Below, one piece after another: positions 34,502-43,261 of a stretch of 64,000 nt of DNA (the first letter of the stretch is position 1; each line of letters starts with the position of its first letter). The notes beneath the pieces are model-generated. The model was not told where the DNA came from, searched no databases, and saw only the letters and a list, made by a program, of their open reading frames with translations. The stretch comes from Robiginitalea biformata HTCC2501 (GTDB lineage Bacteria; Bacteroidota; Bacteroidia; Flavobacteriales; Flavobacteriaceae). Made by a program: the position numbers and the translations under genes. The stretch is taken from NCBI RefSeq assembly GCF_000024125.1, contig NC_013222.1, forward strand, positions 2,807,501 to 2,871,500, written 5' to 3'.

Positions 34502-34520
34502 ATCAAACCAAAAATGACCC

Positions 34521-35678
34521 GTGGCCCGAACATCTGCCTTGCTCATCCTGATCCTCCTGACAACCGCCTGCAGGGAACGGCCTGAGAAAGCCGCTCCCCT
34601 GCCGGAAGCAGCTGTTGACAACCCCGTTGAAATCGATTACGCAAAAGGCTTTGCCGCTCATACGGATGCGTCTGGCGTCACCTACCTGACCGTGAGCGAT
34701 CCCTGGCCGGAAGCGTCCCGGGAGTACAAATACGCCCTGGTGCCCCGTGGGAAACTGGCCGCCATCACGCTCCCTGCCGATACCTTTGACGCTATTATCC
34801 CTGTCCCCGTGGAGCGCCTGGTCCTGACCTCCACAACCCATGTCCCTTCCCTGGTGGCTTTGCGGGCTACAGAATCCCTGGTGGGGTTCCCGGGCCTGGA
34901 TTACATCTCCTCCCCGGAAGTGCGGCAGCGTATCGATGCGGGAGCGGTGCGGGAACTCGGGGCGAATGAACAACTCAACACCGAATTGGTCCTGGAGGCG
35001 GCCCCGGAGGTCGTCGTGGGCTTTGGTATCTCGGATGCCCCAGGTTCCTATCGGGGCGTCCGGGAGGCGGGGATCCCGGTAATCTACAACGGCGACTGGA
35101 TGGAGACCAACCCGTTGGGAAAGGCCGAATGGATCAAATTCTTCGGGTTGCTCCTGGGGTCCCTGCCGGAGGCTCAGCAGTATTTCGAAGAGGTGGAGGC
35201 CGCCTACCAGGAGGCCCGGGAGCTGGCTGCAAAGGCCTCCACCCGGCCAACGGTCCTCAGTGGGGCACTCTACCGGGATGTCTGGTACCTGCCGGGGGGT
35301 GAAAGCTGGGCTGCGGCCTTCCTCGAGGATGCCCATGCAGAATACCTGTATGCGGATACCCCGGGCAGCGGCAGCCTTTCCCTCAGCCTGGAAGCTGTTC
35401 TTGAAAAAGGCGTGGATGCCGAATTCTGGATCTCGCCCTCCCAGTATACTTCCTATTCGGAAATGGCCTCCGACAATCCCCATTACGAGCAATTTCGCGC
35501 CTTCCGGGAACGGCGTATTTTCGGGTATGCCTCCAATCGGGGTTCCGGCGGGGGGCTTTTGTATTTCGAAATCGGGCCAAACCGTCCCGACTGGGTACTC
35601 AAAGACCTGATCCACCACCTCCACCCGGGGTTGCTGCACGGGTACGAACCCGTATTCTTCAAACCCCTGGCCCCTTGA
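34521..35678 (+). CDS. btuF: ABC transporter substrate-binding lipoprotein (BtuF-like)
   Basis: A 385-residue periplasmic-type binding protein with a lipobox cysteine at 17 (LTTAC) and the two-lobed fold joined by a long helix, as in the cobalamin/iron-siderophore class (VERLVLTSTTHVPSLVALRA, VGFPGLDYISS, ELGANEQLNTELVLEAAPEVVV). It starts at GTG 34521; an ATG 7 bp upstream opens another frame. It is the first gene of the ABC set. B12 specificity is inferred from the neighbouring riboswitch and receptor; iron siderophore is the alternative. Confidence 0.85.
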   Translation: MARTSALLILILLTTACRERPEKAAPLPEAAVDNPVEIDYAKGFAAHTDASGVTYLTVSDPWPEASREYKYALVPRGKLAAITLPADTFDAIIPVPVERLVLTSTTHVPSLVALRATESLVGFPGLDYISSPEVRQRIDAGAVRELGANEQLNTELVLEAAPEVVVGFGISDAPGSYRGVREAGIPVIYNGDWMETNPLGKAEWIKFFGLLLGSLPEAQQYFEEVEAAYQEARELAAKASTRPTVLSGALYRDVWYLPGGESWAAAFLEDAHAEYLYADTPGSGSLSLSLEAVLEKGVDAEFWISPSQYTSYSEMASDNPHYEQFRAFRERRIFGYASNRGSGGGLLYFEIGPNRPDWVLKDLIHHLHPGLLHGYEPVFFKPLAP

Positions 35679-36706
35679 GACGTCCATTCCACCAGCCCGG
35701 TCGGTTCCTGCTGCTCGCCCTGATCCTGGCAGTGGTATTCCTCGTCAATCTGAGCCTGGGCTCTGTGGACATTCCCCTGGGCGATATTTTTCGCTGGATG
35801 GCAGGCGGCCCATTGGGCGAAACGAGCTGGGGGTATATCCTTCGCGAATACCGATTGCCCAAAGCGCTCACGGCAATAATTACCGGGAGCGGACTGGCCC
35901 TCTGCGGCCTGCTGATGCAAACGCTTTTCAGGAACCCGTTGGCGGGGCCCTTTGTATTGGGCATCAGTTCGGGTGCCAGCCTGGGGGCTGCCCTGCTGAT
36001 CATGGGGGCCTCCCTGCTGGGGCCCGTGGCTGCGGCCTGGGCAGTTTCCGACCTGTCCCTGGCCATTGCAAGCAGTATGGGCAGCCTGTTGGTGCTGCTA
36101 ACCGTGGTGGCGGTTGCCACCCGTTTGAAGGATGCCATGGCCCTGCTGATCGTCGGTTTGATGTTTGGCAGTATCACCGCGGCTGTGGTGACGGTATTGT
36201 CTTCGTTCGCCCAGGCGGAACGCCTGCAACAATATATATTCTGGTCCTACGGCAGCGTGGGCAACCTGGGCTGGGGACAGCTGGGTGTCCTCGCCCTGGT
36301 ATTTGCCATCGGCACCGGTATTTCCATCGGGATGCTAAAAGGCCTCAATGCCCTGTTGCTGGGCGAGGCATATGCCCAGAGCCTCGGCATACCGATCCGC
36401 CGGTTGCGCCTGGGCATCCTATTGGCCACGGGCCTGCTGGCCGGCGGGATTACGGCTTTTGCGGGGCCCATTGCCTTTGTCGGCCTGGCCGTACCCCACC
36501 TGACCCGGCAGCTGCTTGGGACTTCCGACCACCGGCAGCTCATGCCCGGGGTACTGCTCTACGGGGCCATCCTGATGCTCATTTGCGATACGGTGGCCCA
36601 GATGCCTTATTCCTCCTACGTCCTGCCCATCAATGCGATCACCTCGGTAGTAGGTGCCCCGGTAGTGATCTGGCTCCTGCTCCGACGGAACCGGATGCTG
36701 TTCTGA
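35675..36706 (+). CDS. btuC: FecCD-type ABC transporter permease (BtuC-like)
   Basis: A 343-residue permease with about ten membrane segments. Family motifs include REYRLPKALTAIITGSGLALCG near the first periplasmic region, NPLAGPFVLGISSGASLGA, the coupling helix region GEAYAQSLGIPIRRLR and GPIAFVGLAVPHLTRQLLG. It imports B12 or an iron complex together with the binding protein and ATPase next to it. It starts at TTG overlapping the btuF stop by 4 bp (TTGA), so translation is coupled. Confidence 0.9.
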   Translation: MRRPFHQPGRFLLLALILAVVFLVNLSLGSVDIPLGDIFRWMAGGPLGETSWGYILREYRLPKALTAIITGSGLALCGLLMQTLFRNPLAGPFVLGISSGASLGAALLIMGASLLGPVAAAWAVSDLSLAIASSMGSLLVLLTVVAVATRLKDAMALLIVGLMFGSITAAVVTVLSSFAQAERLQQYIFWSYGSVGNLGWGQLGVLALVFAIGTGISIGMLKGLNALLLGEAYAQSLGIPIRRLRLGILLATGLLAGGITAFAGPIAFVGLAVPHLTRQLLGTSDHRQLMPGVLLYGAILMLICDTVAQMPYSSYVLPINAITSVVGAPVVIWLLLRRNRMLF

Positions 36707-36799
36707 ACCGCCTGCTCGTGGGGCTGTAACCCGGATACCACCCGGCATGTGCCGGGAAATTAATAGGAAAATATTCTGTGAGCGCATAACTTAGCAAAC

Positions 36800-37627
36800 A
36801 TGGAATCCACAGAGGACCTATCCCGTAAATCGACCAATGGCCAGGCCGCCGATCCGATCCTTGAGGCAACGGGCCTGCGGATTGGGTATCCCGGGGCGAA
36901 ACCTCCCCTGTCTCTTTGCGGCGAACTGAACTTCGGCCTGCCATCCGGCCTACTGGCGGCCGTAGTAGGGATCAACGGGGTCGGAAAATCCACGCTGCTG
37001 CGGACGCTTGGGGGGATGCAACCCGAACTTTCGGGGGAAATACGGATTGGCGGGAAGCCTGCCGCAAAACTCCCTGCCCAGCGAAGGGCCAGGCTACAGA
37101 GCCTCGTCCTTACGGAGCCCCCCGCCTCTCGGAACCTCACCGTGACCGAACTGGTTGCCCTGGGGCGCCACCCGTATACCAACTGGATCGGGCAGCATAC
37201 CGGAGAGGACCGGGAATGTATCGAAAAGGCCCTGCAGCGCATGGAACTCGGCAACCTCCGGGAGCGTCCCTGCCATACCTTAAGCGATGGTCAGCTTCAG
37301 CGCGTTCAGATAGCCCGCGCCCTGGCCCAGGACACCCCGCTGATCCTGCTTGACGAACCCACCACCCACCTGGACCTCTACCACAAAGTACAAATCCTCA
37401 AAGGCCTCCGGGCCATCGCACACGATACGGGGAAAACCGTCCTGTTTACCACCCATGAAATCGACCTGGCCATCCAGCTCTGCGACCGGATACTGATCCT
37501 GCACCGGGACCGTTCCGTTTTTGGCGATCCCTGCCAGCTGATCGAGCAGGGGGCATTCGAGAAATTATTCCCCGAAGAAACGGTTCGTTTTGACCGGGAA
37601 AGCGGTGCCTTCCGGATTGCGAAGTAA
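36800..37627 (+). CDS. btuD: ABC transporter ATP-binding protein (BtuD-like)
   Basis: A 275-residue ATPase: Walker A GINGVGKSTLL, signature LSDGQLQRVQIARAL, Walker B LILLDEPTTHLDL and switch histidine FTTHEIDLA. It is in the FecE/BtuD group and should power the permease encoded 93 bp upstream. The gap contains TAACTTAG, a near match to a -7 element, so it may also have its own promoter. The signature has Asp instead of the usual Gly in LSGGQ (LSDGQ), which is common in this group. Confidence 0.9.
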   Translation: MESTEDLSRKSTNGQAADPILEATGLRIGYPGAKPPLSLCGELNFGLPSGLLAAVVGINGVGKSTLLRTLGGMQPELSGEIRIGGKPAAKLPAQRRARLQSLVLTEPPASRNLTVTELVALGRHPYTNWIGQHTGEDRECIEKALQRMELGNLRERPCHTLSDGQLQRVQIARALAQDTPLILLDEPTTHLDLYHKVQILKGLRAIAHDTGKTVLFTTHEIDLAIQLCDRILILHRDRSVFGDPCQLIEQGAFEKLFPEETVRFDRESGAFRIAK

Positions 37628-37690
37628 TCCATTCCACCCCGTACCTTTCTTCAGGTATCTTGTTATCTTTACGGGAAATTCACTTTTCGG

Positions 37691-39061
37691 ATGAGCGAAA
37701 TCTGGACCCTGGGGATTGTTGCCCTGTTTTTCCTGGCAGCCGGCTTCTTCCTCGGCAGTTATATCGTCAAATTAAAAACCCAATCGGGCCAAAGCGCACT
37801 GCGCGAACGGGAACAGCAGCTGAGCCACAACCTGGAACTCCTCGGGGCGGACCTGCAGGAGGCCCGGGGGCAAAACCAGGCACTCCAACTCGAAAAAGAA
37901 CGGCTCGGGCAGGAACTGGTTCGCCGGGAATCGGAGATCGCCAACCTGGAGGAAAAACACCGGGAACAACGGCAACAACTCGAGGAACTCCAAAAGACGT
38001 TTACACGGGAATTCGAAAACCTGGCCAACAAGATCCTGGACGAAAAGAGCGTCAAATTCACGGAACAAAATCAGAAAAACATCAAGAATATCCTGCTTCC
38101 CCTGCAGGAGCGCATCCAGCATTTTGAGAAAAAAGTGGAGGAAACCCGGAAGGAAAATTACGGGATCCACCAGGCGCTTCGGGAGCAACTGCTGAACCTG
38201 CAGAACCAAAACCTGAAAATCACCCAGGAGGCTGAAAACCTGACCCGGGCCCTGAAGGGCGACAGCAAGATGCAGGGAAATTGGGGCGAACTGGTCCTGG
38301 AACGCGTCCTGGAAAAATCCGGCCTGGAACGCGACCGGGAGTATTCAGTACAGCAGAGTTTTACGCGGGAGGATGGCACCCGTCTGCTCCCCGATGTAAT
38401 CATCAACCTGCCCAACGGCAACAAAATGGTTGTAGATTCCAAAGTTTCCCTGACCGATTACGAGCGGTATGTCAATGCAGACGAGGAGGCCCGGGAGCGG
38501 CACCTGAAAGACCATGTCAATTCCCTGAAACGGCACGTAGAGCAATTGTCTGCCAAGAAATACGAGGATCTGTACGAAATGGAAAGCCCGGACTTTGTGC
38601 TGATGTTCGTCCCCATCGAGACGGCATTTTCCATCGCGATCAACGCGGACAACGACCTGTACAACAATGCCTTTGTCAAGAATATCGTCATTGTGACCCC
38701 TTCCACGCTCCTGGCCACCCTGCGAACCATCGACAGTATGTGGAGCAATGAGAAACAGCGTCGGAATGCGATCGAAATTGCCCGCCAGGCGGGAGCGCTC
38801 TACGATAAATTTGAAGGCTTCGTCACCGACCTCACCCGGGTGGGAAAAAAAATGGACGATGCCAAGAGCGAGTATCGGGGCGCCATGAACAAGCTGGTGG
38901 AGGGCCGGGGCAACATCCTGACTTCCATCGAAAAACTAAAGAAAATGGGGGCAAAAGCCAAAAAATCCATACCGGAATCGCTGTTGAAAAGGGCCCGGGA
39001 AGCCGAGGAGGATGCCGAACTGGAACTGGAAGACCCCACTGAACCCAACCCGCAATCGTGA
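37691..39061 (+). CDS. rmuC: DNA recombination protein RmuC
   Basis: A 456-residue protein with an N-terminal membrane helix (LGIVALFFLAAGFFLGSYIV), a long coiled coil (about residues 30-190) and the RmuC nuclease-like domain (KMQGNWGELVLERVLEKSGL, LPDVIINLPNGNKMVVDSKVSL, SPDFVLMFVPIETAF). In E. coli rmuC limits inversions between short inverted repeats. Normal length. The stop overlaps the next start by 4 bp (GTGA). Confidence 0.94.
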   Translation: MSEIWTLGIVALFFLAAGFFLGSYIVKLKTQSGQSALREREQQLSHNLELLGADLQEARGQNQALQLEKERLGQELVRRESEIANLEEKHREQRQQLEELQKTFTREFENLANKILDEKSVKFTEQNQKNIKNILLPLQERIQHFEKKVEETRKENYGIHQALREQLLNLQNQNLKITQEAENLTRALKGDSKMQGNWGELVLERVLEKSGLERDREYSVQQSFTREDGTRLLPDVIINLPNGNKMVVDSKVSLTDYERYVNADEEARERHLKDHVNSLKRHVEQLSAKKYEDLYEMESPDFVLMFVPIETAFSIAINADNDLYNNAFVKNIVIVTPSTLLATLRTIDSMWSNEKQRRNAIEIARQAGALYDKFEGFVTDLTRVGKKMDDAKSEYRGAMNKLVEGRGNILTSIEKLKKMGAKAKKSIPESLLKRAREAEEDAELELEDPTEPNPQS

Positions 39062-39423
39062 AAAAAGCCCTTTTTGCCAGCCTGGCGGTTATTCTTTTGG
39101 TTTTCGCGGCCATATATGCCGTTATTTACTACATACCCTATAGCGAAGGGGTGCGTTCCGGGGAACTCATCAAGATCAGCCGGAAAGGCGTGTTAATCAA
39201 GACCTGGGAGGGACAGATCAGCCAGGGAATTTCCGGGGCGCAGATATTTTCGTTCTCCGTGCTGGACAAGGAATCCGAAGTCATCCGGAATTTGGAAGAA
39301 TACCAGGGGGAATACGTCAAGCTCTATTATACGGAACGGTACGCCACCTTCCCCTGGCTGGGGGACACCAAGTACTTTATCACCCGGGTAGAACCGGACG
39401 AATCACCACATTTCAGGCGGTAG
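39058..39423 (+). CDS. small membrane-anchored protein of unknown function
   Basis: A 121-residue protein with one N-terminal membrane helix (about residues 5-27) and a periplasmic beta-rich remainder (EGVRSGELIKISRKGVLIKTWEGQISQG, then YVKLYYTERYATFPWLGDTKYFI). It starts at GTG, overlapping the rmuC stop, and ends inside the 3' end of pgl on the other strand (21-bp overlap). Similar small Flavobacteriaceae proteins are sometimes labelled 6-phosphogluconate dehydrogenase, which is a neighbour-derived error; nothing here resembles that enzyme. Confidence 0.8.
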   Translation: MKKALFASLAVILLVFAAIYAVIYYIPYSEGVRSGELIKISRKGVLIKTWEGQISQGISGAQIFSFSVLDKESEVIRNLEEYQGEYVKLYYTERYATFPWLGDTKYFITRVEPDESPHFRR

Positions 39424-40128
39424 GCCGGCTGCTGCTGCCTCATCCAGGATCCAGATCAACCTTCCGTCCCGGGGCGCTACCCGGCCTGCCGGATAATTGC
39501 CCCCGGCTCCCTGCTGCCCTACAATTTCAGCCACGCGCCCGGCCTTGGCCGCCCCGGTTACGAGGAATACGATACGCGCCGCATTGTTGATGATGCCGCC
39601 GGTCAGGGTCACCCGCTGCTGCCCCGTATCCGGATGATTCGCTACCGCGCATAATTCCGGGGAATCCCATAAATGGGCTTCGTGGGGAAACACGGAAGCT
39701 GTATGCCCGTCATCCCCCATCCCGAGTATTACCAGGTCAAACCGAGGCAAACCGTTTTCCGCTGGGAGCTGCTTTTTCAGGAGGTCGGCATAGCGTTGGG
39801 CCTCGGACTCCGGGTTGGCTTCCCCCCGGATGCGGTGGATGTGCTTGTCCGGGATGGGTAAGGGGTCGAAAAGGTGCTCGCGGGTCATCCTGAAATTGCT
39901 CTGCGGGTCGTCCGGGGGAACGCAGCGCTCATCGCCCCAGTAAAACTGCAGTTCTTTCCAGGGCAACCGGAACCAGTAGTCCTCCGCAAGGGTATCGAAA
40001 AGAATTTCCGGGGTACTCCCGCCCGAAAGGGCCAGGTGCTCCACGCTGCCCTCCCGGGCCCATTCGGACAGCTGCTCGGCCAGGGCCTCGGCGGCCTCTT
40101 GTTTTCCCGGGTAAACCTGTAATTCCAT
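39403..40128 (-). CDS. pgl: 6-phosphogluconolactonase
   Basis: A 241-residue enzyme of the DevB/Pgl (glucosamine-6-phosphate isomerase-like) family, hydrolysing 6-phosphogluconolactone. Motifs: LALSGGSTPEILF, FYWGDERCVPPDDPQSN, DLVILGMGDDGHTASVFP and VTLTGGIINNAARIVFLVTG. It lies 9 bp after zwf in the same operon, so steps 1 and 2 of the oxidative pentose phosphate pathway are co-expressed. Confidence 0.95.
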   Translation of the reverse strand: MELQVYPGKQEAAEALAEQLSEWAREGSVEHLALSGGSTPEILFDTLAEDYWFRLPWKELQFYWGDERCVPPDDPQSNFRMTREHLFDPLPIPDKHIHRIRGEANPESEAQRYADLLKKQLPAENGLPRFDLVILGMGDDGHTASVFPHEAHLWDSPELCAVANHPDTGQQRVTLTGGIINNAARIVFLVTGAAKAGRVAEIVGQQGAGGNYPAGRVAPRDGRLIWILDEAAAAGLPPEMW

Positions 40129-40137
40129 AACGCGTAA

Positions 40138-41661
40138 TTAACTGATGACACAAAATCCGGGGTCGTCCGTGAGGTGGGCCCCCGGGTTCCTCCACCCATA
40201 GGCTCCTTCAATCAGGTCGTCGGCGTTTTTCGGGCCCCAGACCCCTGCCGAATAGCCATAGGTCACCACGTCCCCGGCCTCCGACCAGTATTTCAGTATC
40301 GGATCCACAAACTCCCAGGCGGCTTCCACCTCATCGGCACGGGCATAGAGGGTTGCATCCCCCTGCATGGCATCCAGCAGGAGCCGCTCGTATGCCGTCA
40401 TGATGTTTTGATCGGCCAGGTCCGAGTAATAGAAATCCAGGTTGGCCCGTTCTACCTGAAACCCCTGCCCGGGTACCTTTACCCCGAATTTGATGAGGAT
40501 CCCCTCGTTGGGCTGGATGCGGATAATCAGCTTGTTGTCCTTGCTGTCCATGCCAATATCCCGGAAGATCTGGTGGTGGGGCGATTTAAAATGGATAACC
40601 ACTTCGGTCACCTTGGTGGGCATCCGTTTGGCGGTGCGTACGTAAAACGGGACTTCCGCCCAGCGCCAGTTGTCCACATAAAATTTCAGGGCGGCATAAG
40701 TTTCCGTGGTGGAGTCCGGGTCCACGCCAGCTTCTTCCCGGTACCCGGGTACTGCCTCCCCGTCGATCTCCCCGGCAAGATATTGTCCGCGGATGGTGTG
40801 CGCGTAAAGCGTTTCCGGGTCGCGCATAATGCGCAGGGACTTTAGGGCCTTCACCTTTTCGTTCCGGATGGCCTCCGCCTCGGGCCCGATCGGGGGCTCC
40901 ATGACCACGAGCGAGATGATCTGCAGCAGGTGGTTCTGGAACATGTCCCGGAGGGCACCTGCCGAATCGTAGTAGCCGCCGCGCTTCCCCACCCCGACGC
41001 TCTCCGCGTTGGTGATCTCCACATGCCGGATATAATTGCGGTTCCAGAGCGGTTCAAAGATGCTGTTCGAAAAGCGGGTCACCAACAGGTTCTGGACGGT
41101 TTCCTTGCCCAGGTAATGGTCAATCCGGTAAATCTGCGATTCCTGAAAGTACCGCTGTAAGCCCTTGTTGAGACTCCGGGCGCTTTCCAGGTCATAACCG
41201 AAGGGTTTTTCCACGATCAACCGGCGCGTGCCCGACTCCTCGGAGGAAAGGCCCTGGTCGTGCAGGCGCGAGGCAATCGTTTCGTAGATCCGCGGCGGGA
41301 CGGACAGGTAAAATATCATATTCCCCGGAGAACCTATGCCATTGTCGAGTTCCGCGATCCGCTCGTTCAACCCCGCATAGTCCTCCTCATAGCTCCCGAG
41401 GTCGTAATAGTGCAGCAGTTTTGCAAACTCCTTCCGGTGGCCGTGGTTGCCCACGGTCTCCGGGATATGCGGATTGTCTAGGACGACCTTCTTGCGGAAA
41501 GCCTCATCGTCCATATCGCTCCGGCTAACTCCCAGGACGGCAAAGGACTCCGGGAGGTGCCCGCCCTGGAACAGGTTCATCAGGGAGGGGATGAGTTTCC
41601 GCTCGGTCAGGTCGCCGGAGGCCCCGAAGATGACCAGCAATTGTCCGTCAATGGCATTCAT
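40138..41661 (-). CDS. zwf: glucose-6-phosphate 1-dehydrogenase
   Basis: A 507-residue NADP-linked enzyme: nucleotide-binding FGASGDLTERKLIPSL near the N-terminus, the active-site signature RIDHYLGKETVQN, and the substrate-binding EKPFGYDLESA. It feeds glucose 6-phosphate into the oxidative pentose phosphate pathway. It is divergent from gnd with a 107-bp gap that must hold both promoters. A near-consensus TATATTCG lies in this gap on the minus strand. Confidence 0.97.
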   Translation of the reverse strand: MNAIDGQLLVIFGASGDLTERKLIPSLMNLFQGGHLPESFAVLGVSRSDMDDEAFRKKVVLDNPHIPETVGNHGHRKEFAKLLHYYDLGSYEEDYAGLNERIAELDNGIGSPGNMIFYLSVPPRIYETIASRLHDQGLSSEESGTRRLIVEKPFGYDLESARSLNKGLQRYFQESQIYRIDHYLGKETVQNLLVTRFSNSIFEPLWNRNYIRHVEITNAESVGVGKRGGYYDSAGALRDMFQNHLLQIISLVVMEPPIGPEAEAIRNEKVKALKSLRIMRDPETLYAHTIRGQYLAGEIDGEAVPGYREEAGVDPDSTTETYAALKFYVDNWRWAEVPFYVRTAKRMPTKVTEVVIHFKSPHHQIFRDIGMDSKDNKLIIRIQPNEGILIKFGVKVPGQGFQVERANLDFYYSDLADQNIMTAYERLLLDAMQGDATLYARADEVEAAWEFVDPILKYWSEAGDVVTYGYSAGVWGPKNADDLIEGAYGWRNPGAHLTDDPGFCVIS

Positions 41662-41768
41662 AATTGATAATTTGCCCTATTTTTGAAGGAAGGACGAATA
41701 TACGTCGAAAATTGCCGGCGGAAAAGACCGGGCGGCCAGGCAACAGAAGAATTTTAAGAAAATAGTAT

Positions 41769-43184
41769 ATGCAAGCGAATAACCAGTACGCATTTGGGTT
41801 GATCGGCCTCGGGGTCATGGGCCGGAACTTCATTCTCAACGTGGCCGAAAAGGGCTTTACCGCCCTGGGGTACGACCTGGATCCCGGTCAGGTGGAAGCG
41901 CTGAAGCGCGAAGGAGGGAACCTGGACCGGGTCAATGCAACCAATTCGCTGGAGGCGTTTGTCCAGGGGCTGGAAACCCCGCGGAAAATCATGTTGCTGG
42001 TCCCGGCCGGGCCCATCGTGGATTCGGTAATCGAAGAACTGCTGCCCCTGGTGTCCGCTGGCGACCTGATCATCGACGGGGGGAACTCCTTTTTCCGGGA
42101 TACGGACCGGCGGGAGGCCTACCTGAAGGAAAAAAACATCCATTTTTTCGGGGCCGGGGTTTCCGGCGGGGCCGAAGGGGCCCGGCGGGGTCCCAGCCTG
42201 ATGCCCGGCGGTGACCGGGACGCTTACCGGGAAGTACAACCGATTTTCGAGGCCGTGGCCGCAAAGTTTGAGGGGACGCCCTGCGTAGCCTACCTGGGGC
42301 CGAAATCGGCAGGCAACTACGTAAAAATGGTCCACAACGGGATCGAATACGGCCTTATGCAACTCACCGCCGAGGCCTATGACCTGTTGCGACGGGCCGG
42401 CGGTTTGGGCAATGCGGAAATTCAAGAAGTCTTTGCCCGCTGGAACCGGGGCCGCCTACAGTCCTTCCTGGTGGAAATCTCCTCGGAAATCCTGGGCCGG
42501 AAGGACGACCTGGATTCCGGCGACCTGATCGACAAGGTTCGCGACCAGGGGAAACAAAAGGGTACCGGCAAATGGACTTCCCAGAATGCCATGGACCTCG
42601 GCATTCCCGTGCCGACCATCGACATCGCCGTCAGCATGCGGGCCATCTCCGCATTTAAACAGGACCGGGAGCGGGCAGATACCCTGTTCGAAAGGCCCGG
42701 GGCCGGATCTGTCGATACCGAAAAGCTGATTGCCGATTGCGAAGCCGCCTTGTATTTCAGCTTCCTGCTCACATACGCCCAGGGGCTTCACCAGCTGGCC
42801 GAAGCCTCTGAAACCTACGGGTACGAACTGGACCTGGCAACCGTGGCCCGGATCTGGCGGGCGGGCTGCATCATCCGGGCGGCCCTGCTCGAGGATATCG
42901 CTTCGGCCTACGAAACCGCACCGGAGCTCGTCAACCTCGTTTTCTCCGAGAATTTCCGGGAGCCCCTGCAAAAGGCGGCGACCCCTGCCCGCCGCCTCGT
43001 GTCCCTGGGGGTTTCAGCCGGAATCCCGGTACCCGGCCTGGCGAGTGCCCTCTCCTATTTCGACTCCTACACCACCGGACGGCTACCCATGAACCTCGTC
43101 CAGGCCCAGCGCGATTATTTCGGGTCGCATACCTACCAGCGAACAGACCGGGACGGGACATTCCACACGGATTGGGACGCATAA
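41769..43184 (+). CDS. gnd: 6-phosphogluconate dehydrogenase (decarboxylating)
   Basis: A 471-residue long-form (NADP-type) enzyme giving ribulose 5-phosphate. Rossmann motif GLIGLGVMGRNFILN, substrate/catalytic IIDGGNSFFRDTDRR, GAGVSGGAEGARRGPSLMPGG and KMVHNGIEYGLMQ, and the C-terminal dimer tail ending RDGTFHTDW. Together with zwf and pgl it completes the oxidative branch. TATTTTTG at 41678-41685 could be its -7 element. Confidence 0.97.
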   Translation: MQANNQYAFGLIGLGVMGRNFILNVAEKGFTALGYDLDPGQVEALKREGGNLDRVNATNSLEAFVQGLETPRKIMLLVPAGPIVDSVIEELLPLVSAGDLIIDGGNSFFRDTDRREAYLKEKNIHFFGAGVSGGAEGARRGPSLMPGGDRDAYREVQPIFEAVAAKFEGTPCVAYLGPKSAGNYVKMVHNGIEYGLMQLTAEAYDLLRRAGGLGNAEIQEVFARWNRGRLQSFLVEISSEILGRKDDLDSGDLIDKVRDQGKQKGTGKWTSQNAMDLGIPVPTIDIAVSMRAISAFKQDRERADTLFERPGAGSVDTEKLIADCEAALYFSFLLTYAQGLHQLAEASETYGYELDLATVARIWRAGCIIRAALLEDIASAYETAPELVNLVFSENFREPLQKAATPARRLVSLGVSAGIPVPGLASALSYFDSYTTGRLPMNLVQAQRDYFGSHTYQRTDRDGTFHTDWDA

Positions 43185-43261
43185 GGCCCTGCAAGGAGAA
43201 CCTCCCGTGAGGTCCTGATCGCAGAATTTCCTTAAGCAATCGGGGCCGGAATGGCCGGGGC

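Noticed and set aside
34472..35678. Cobalamin riboswitch considered as controlling the btuF operon as well
   Set aside because: The aptamer reads only on the minus strand, and the btuF promoter lies beyond it on the other side.
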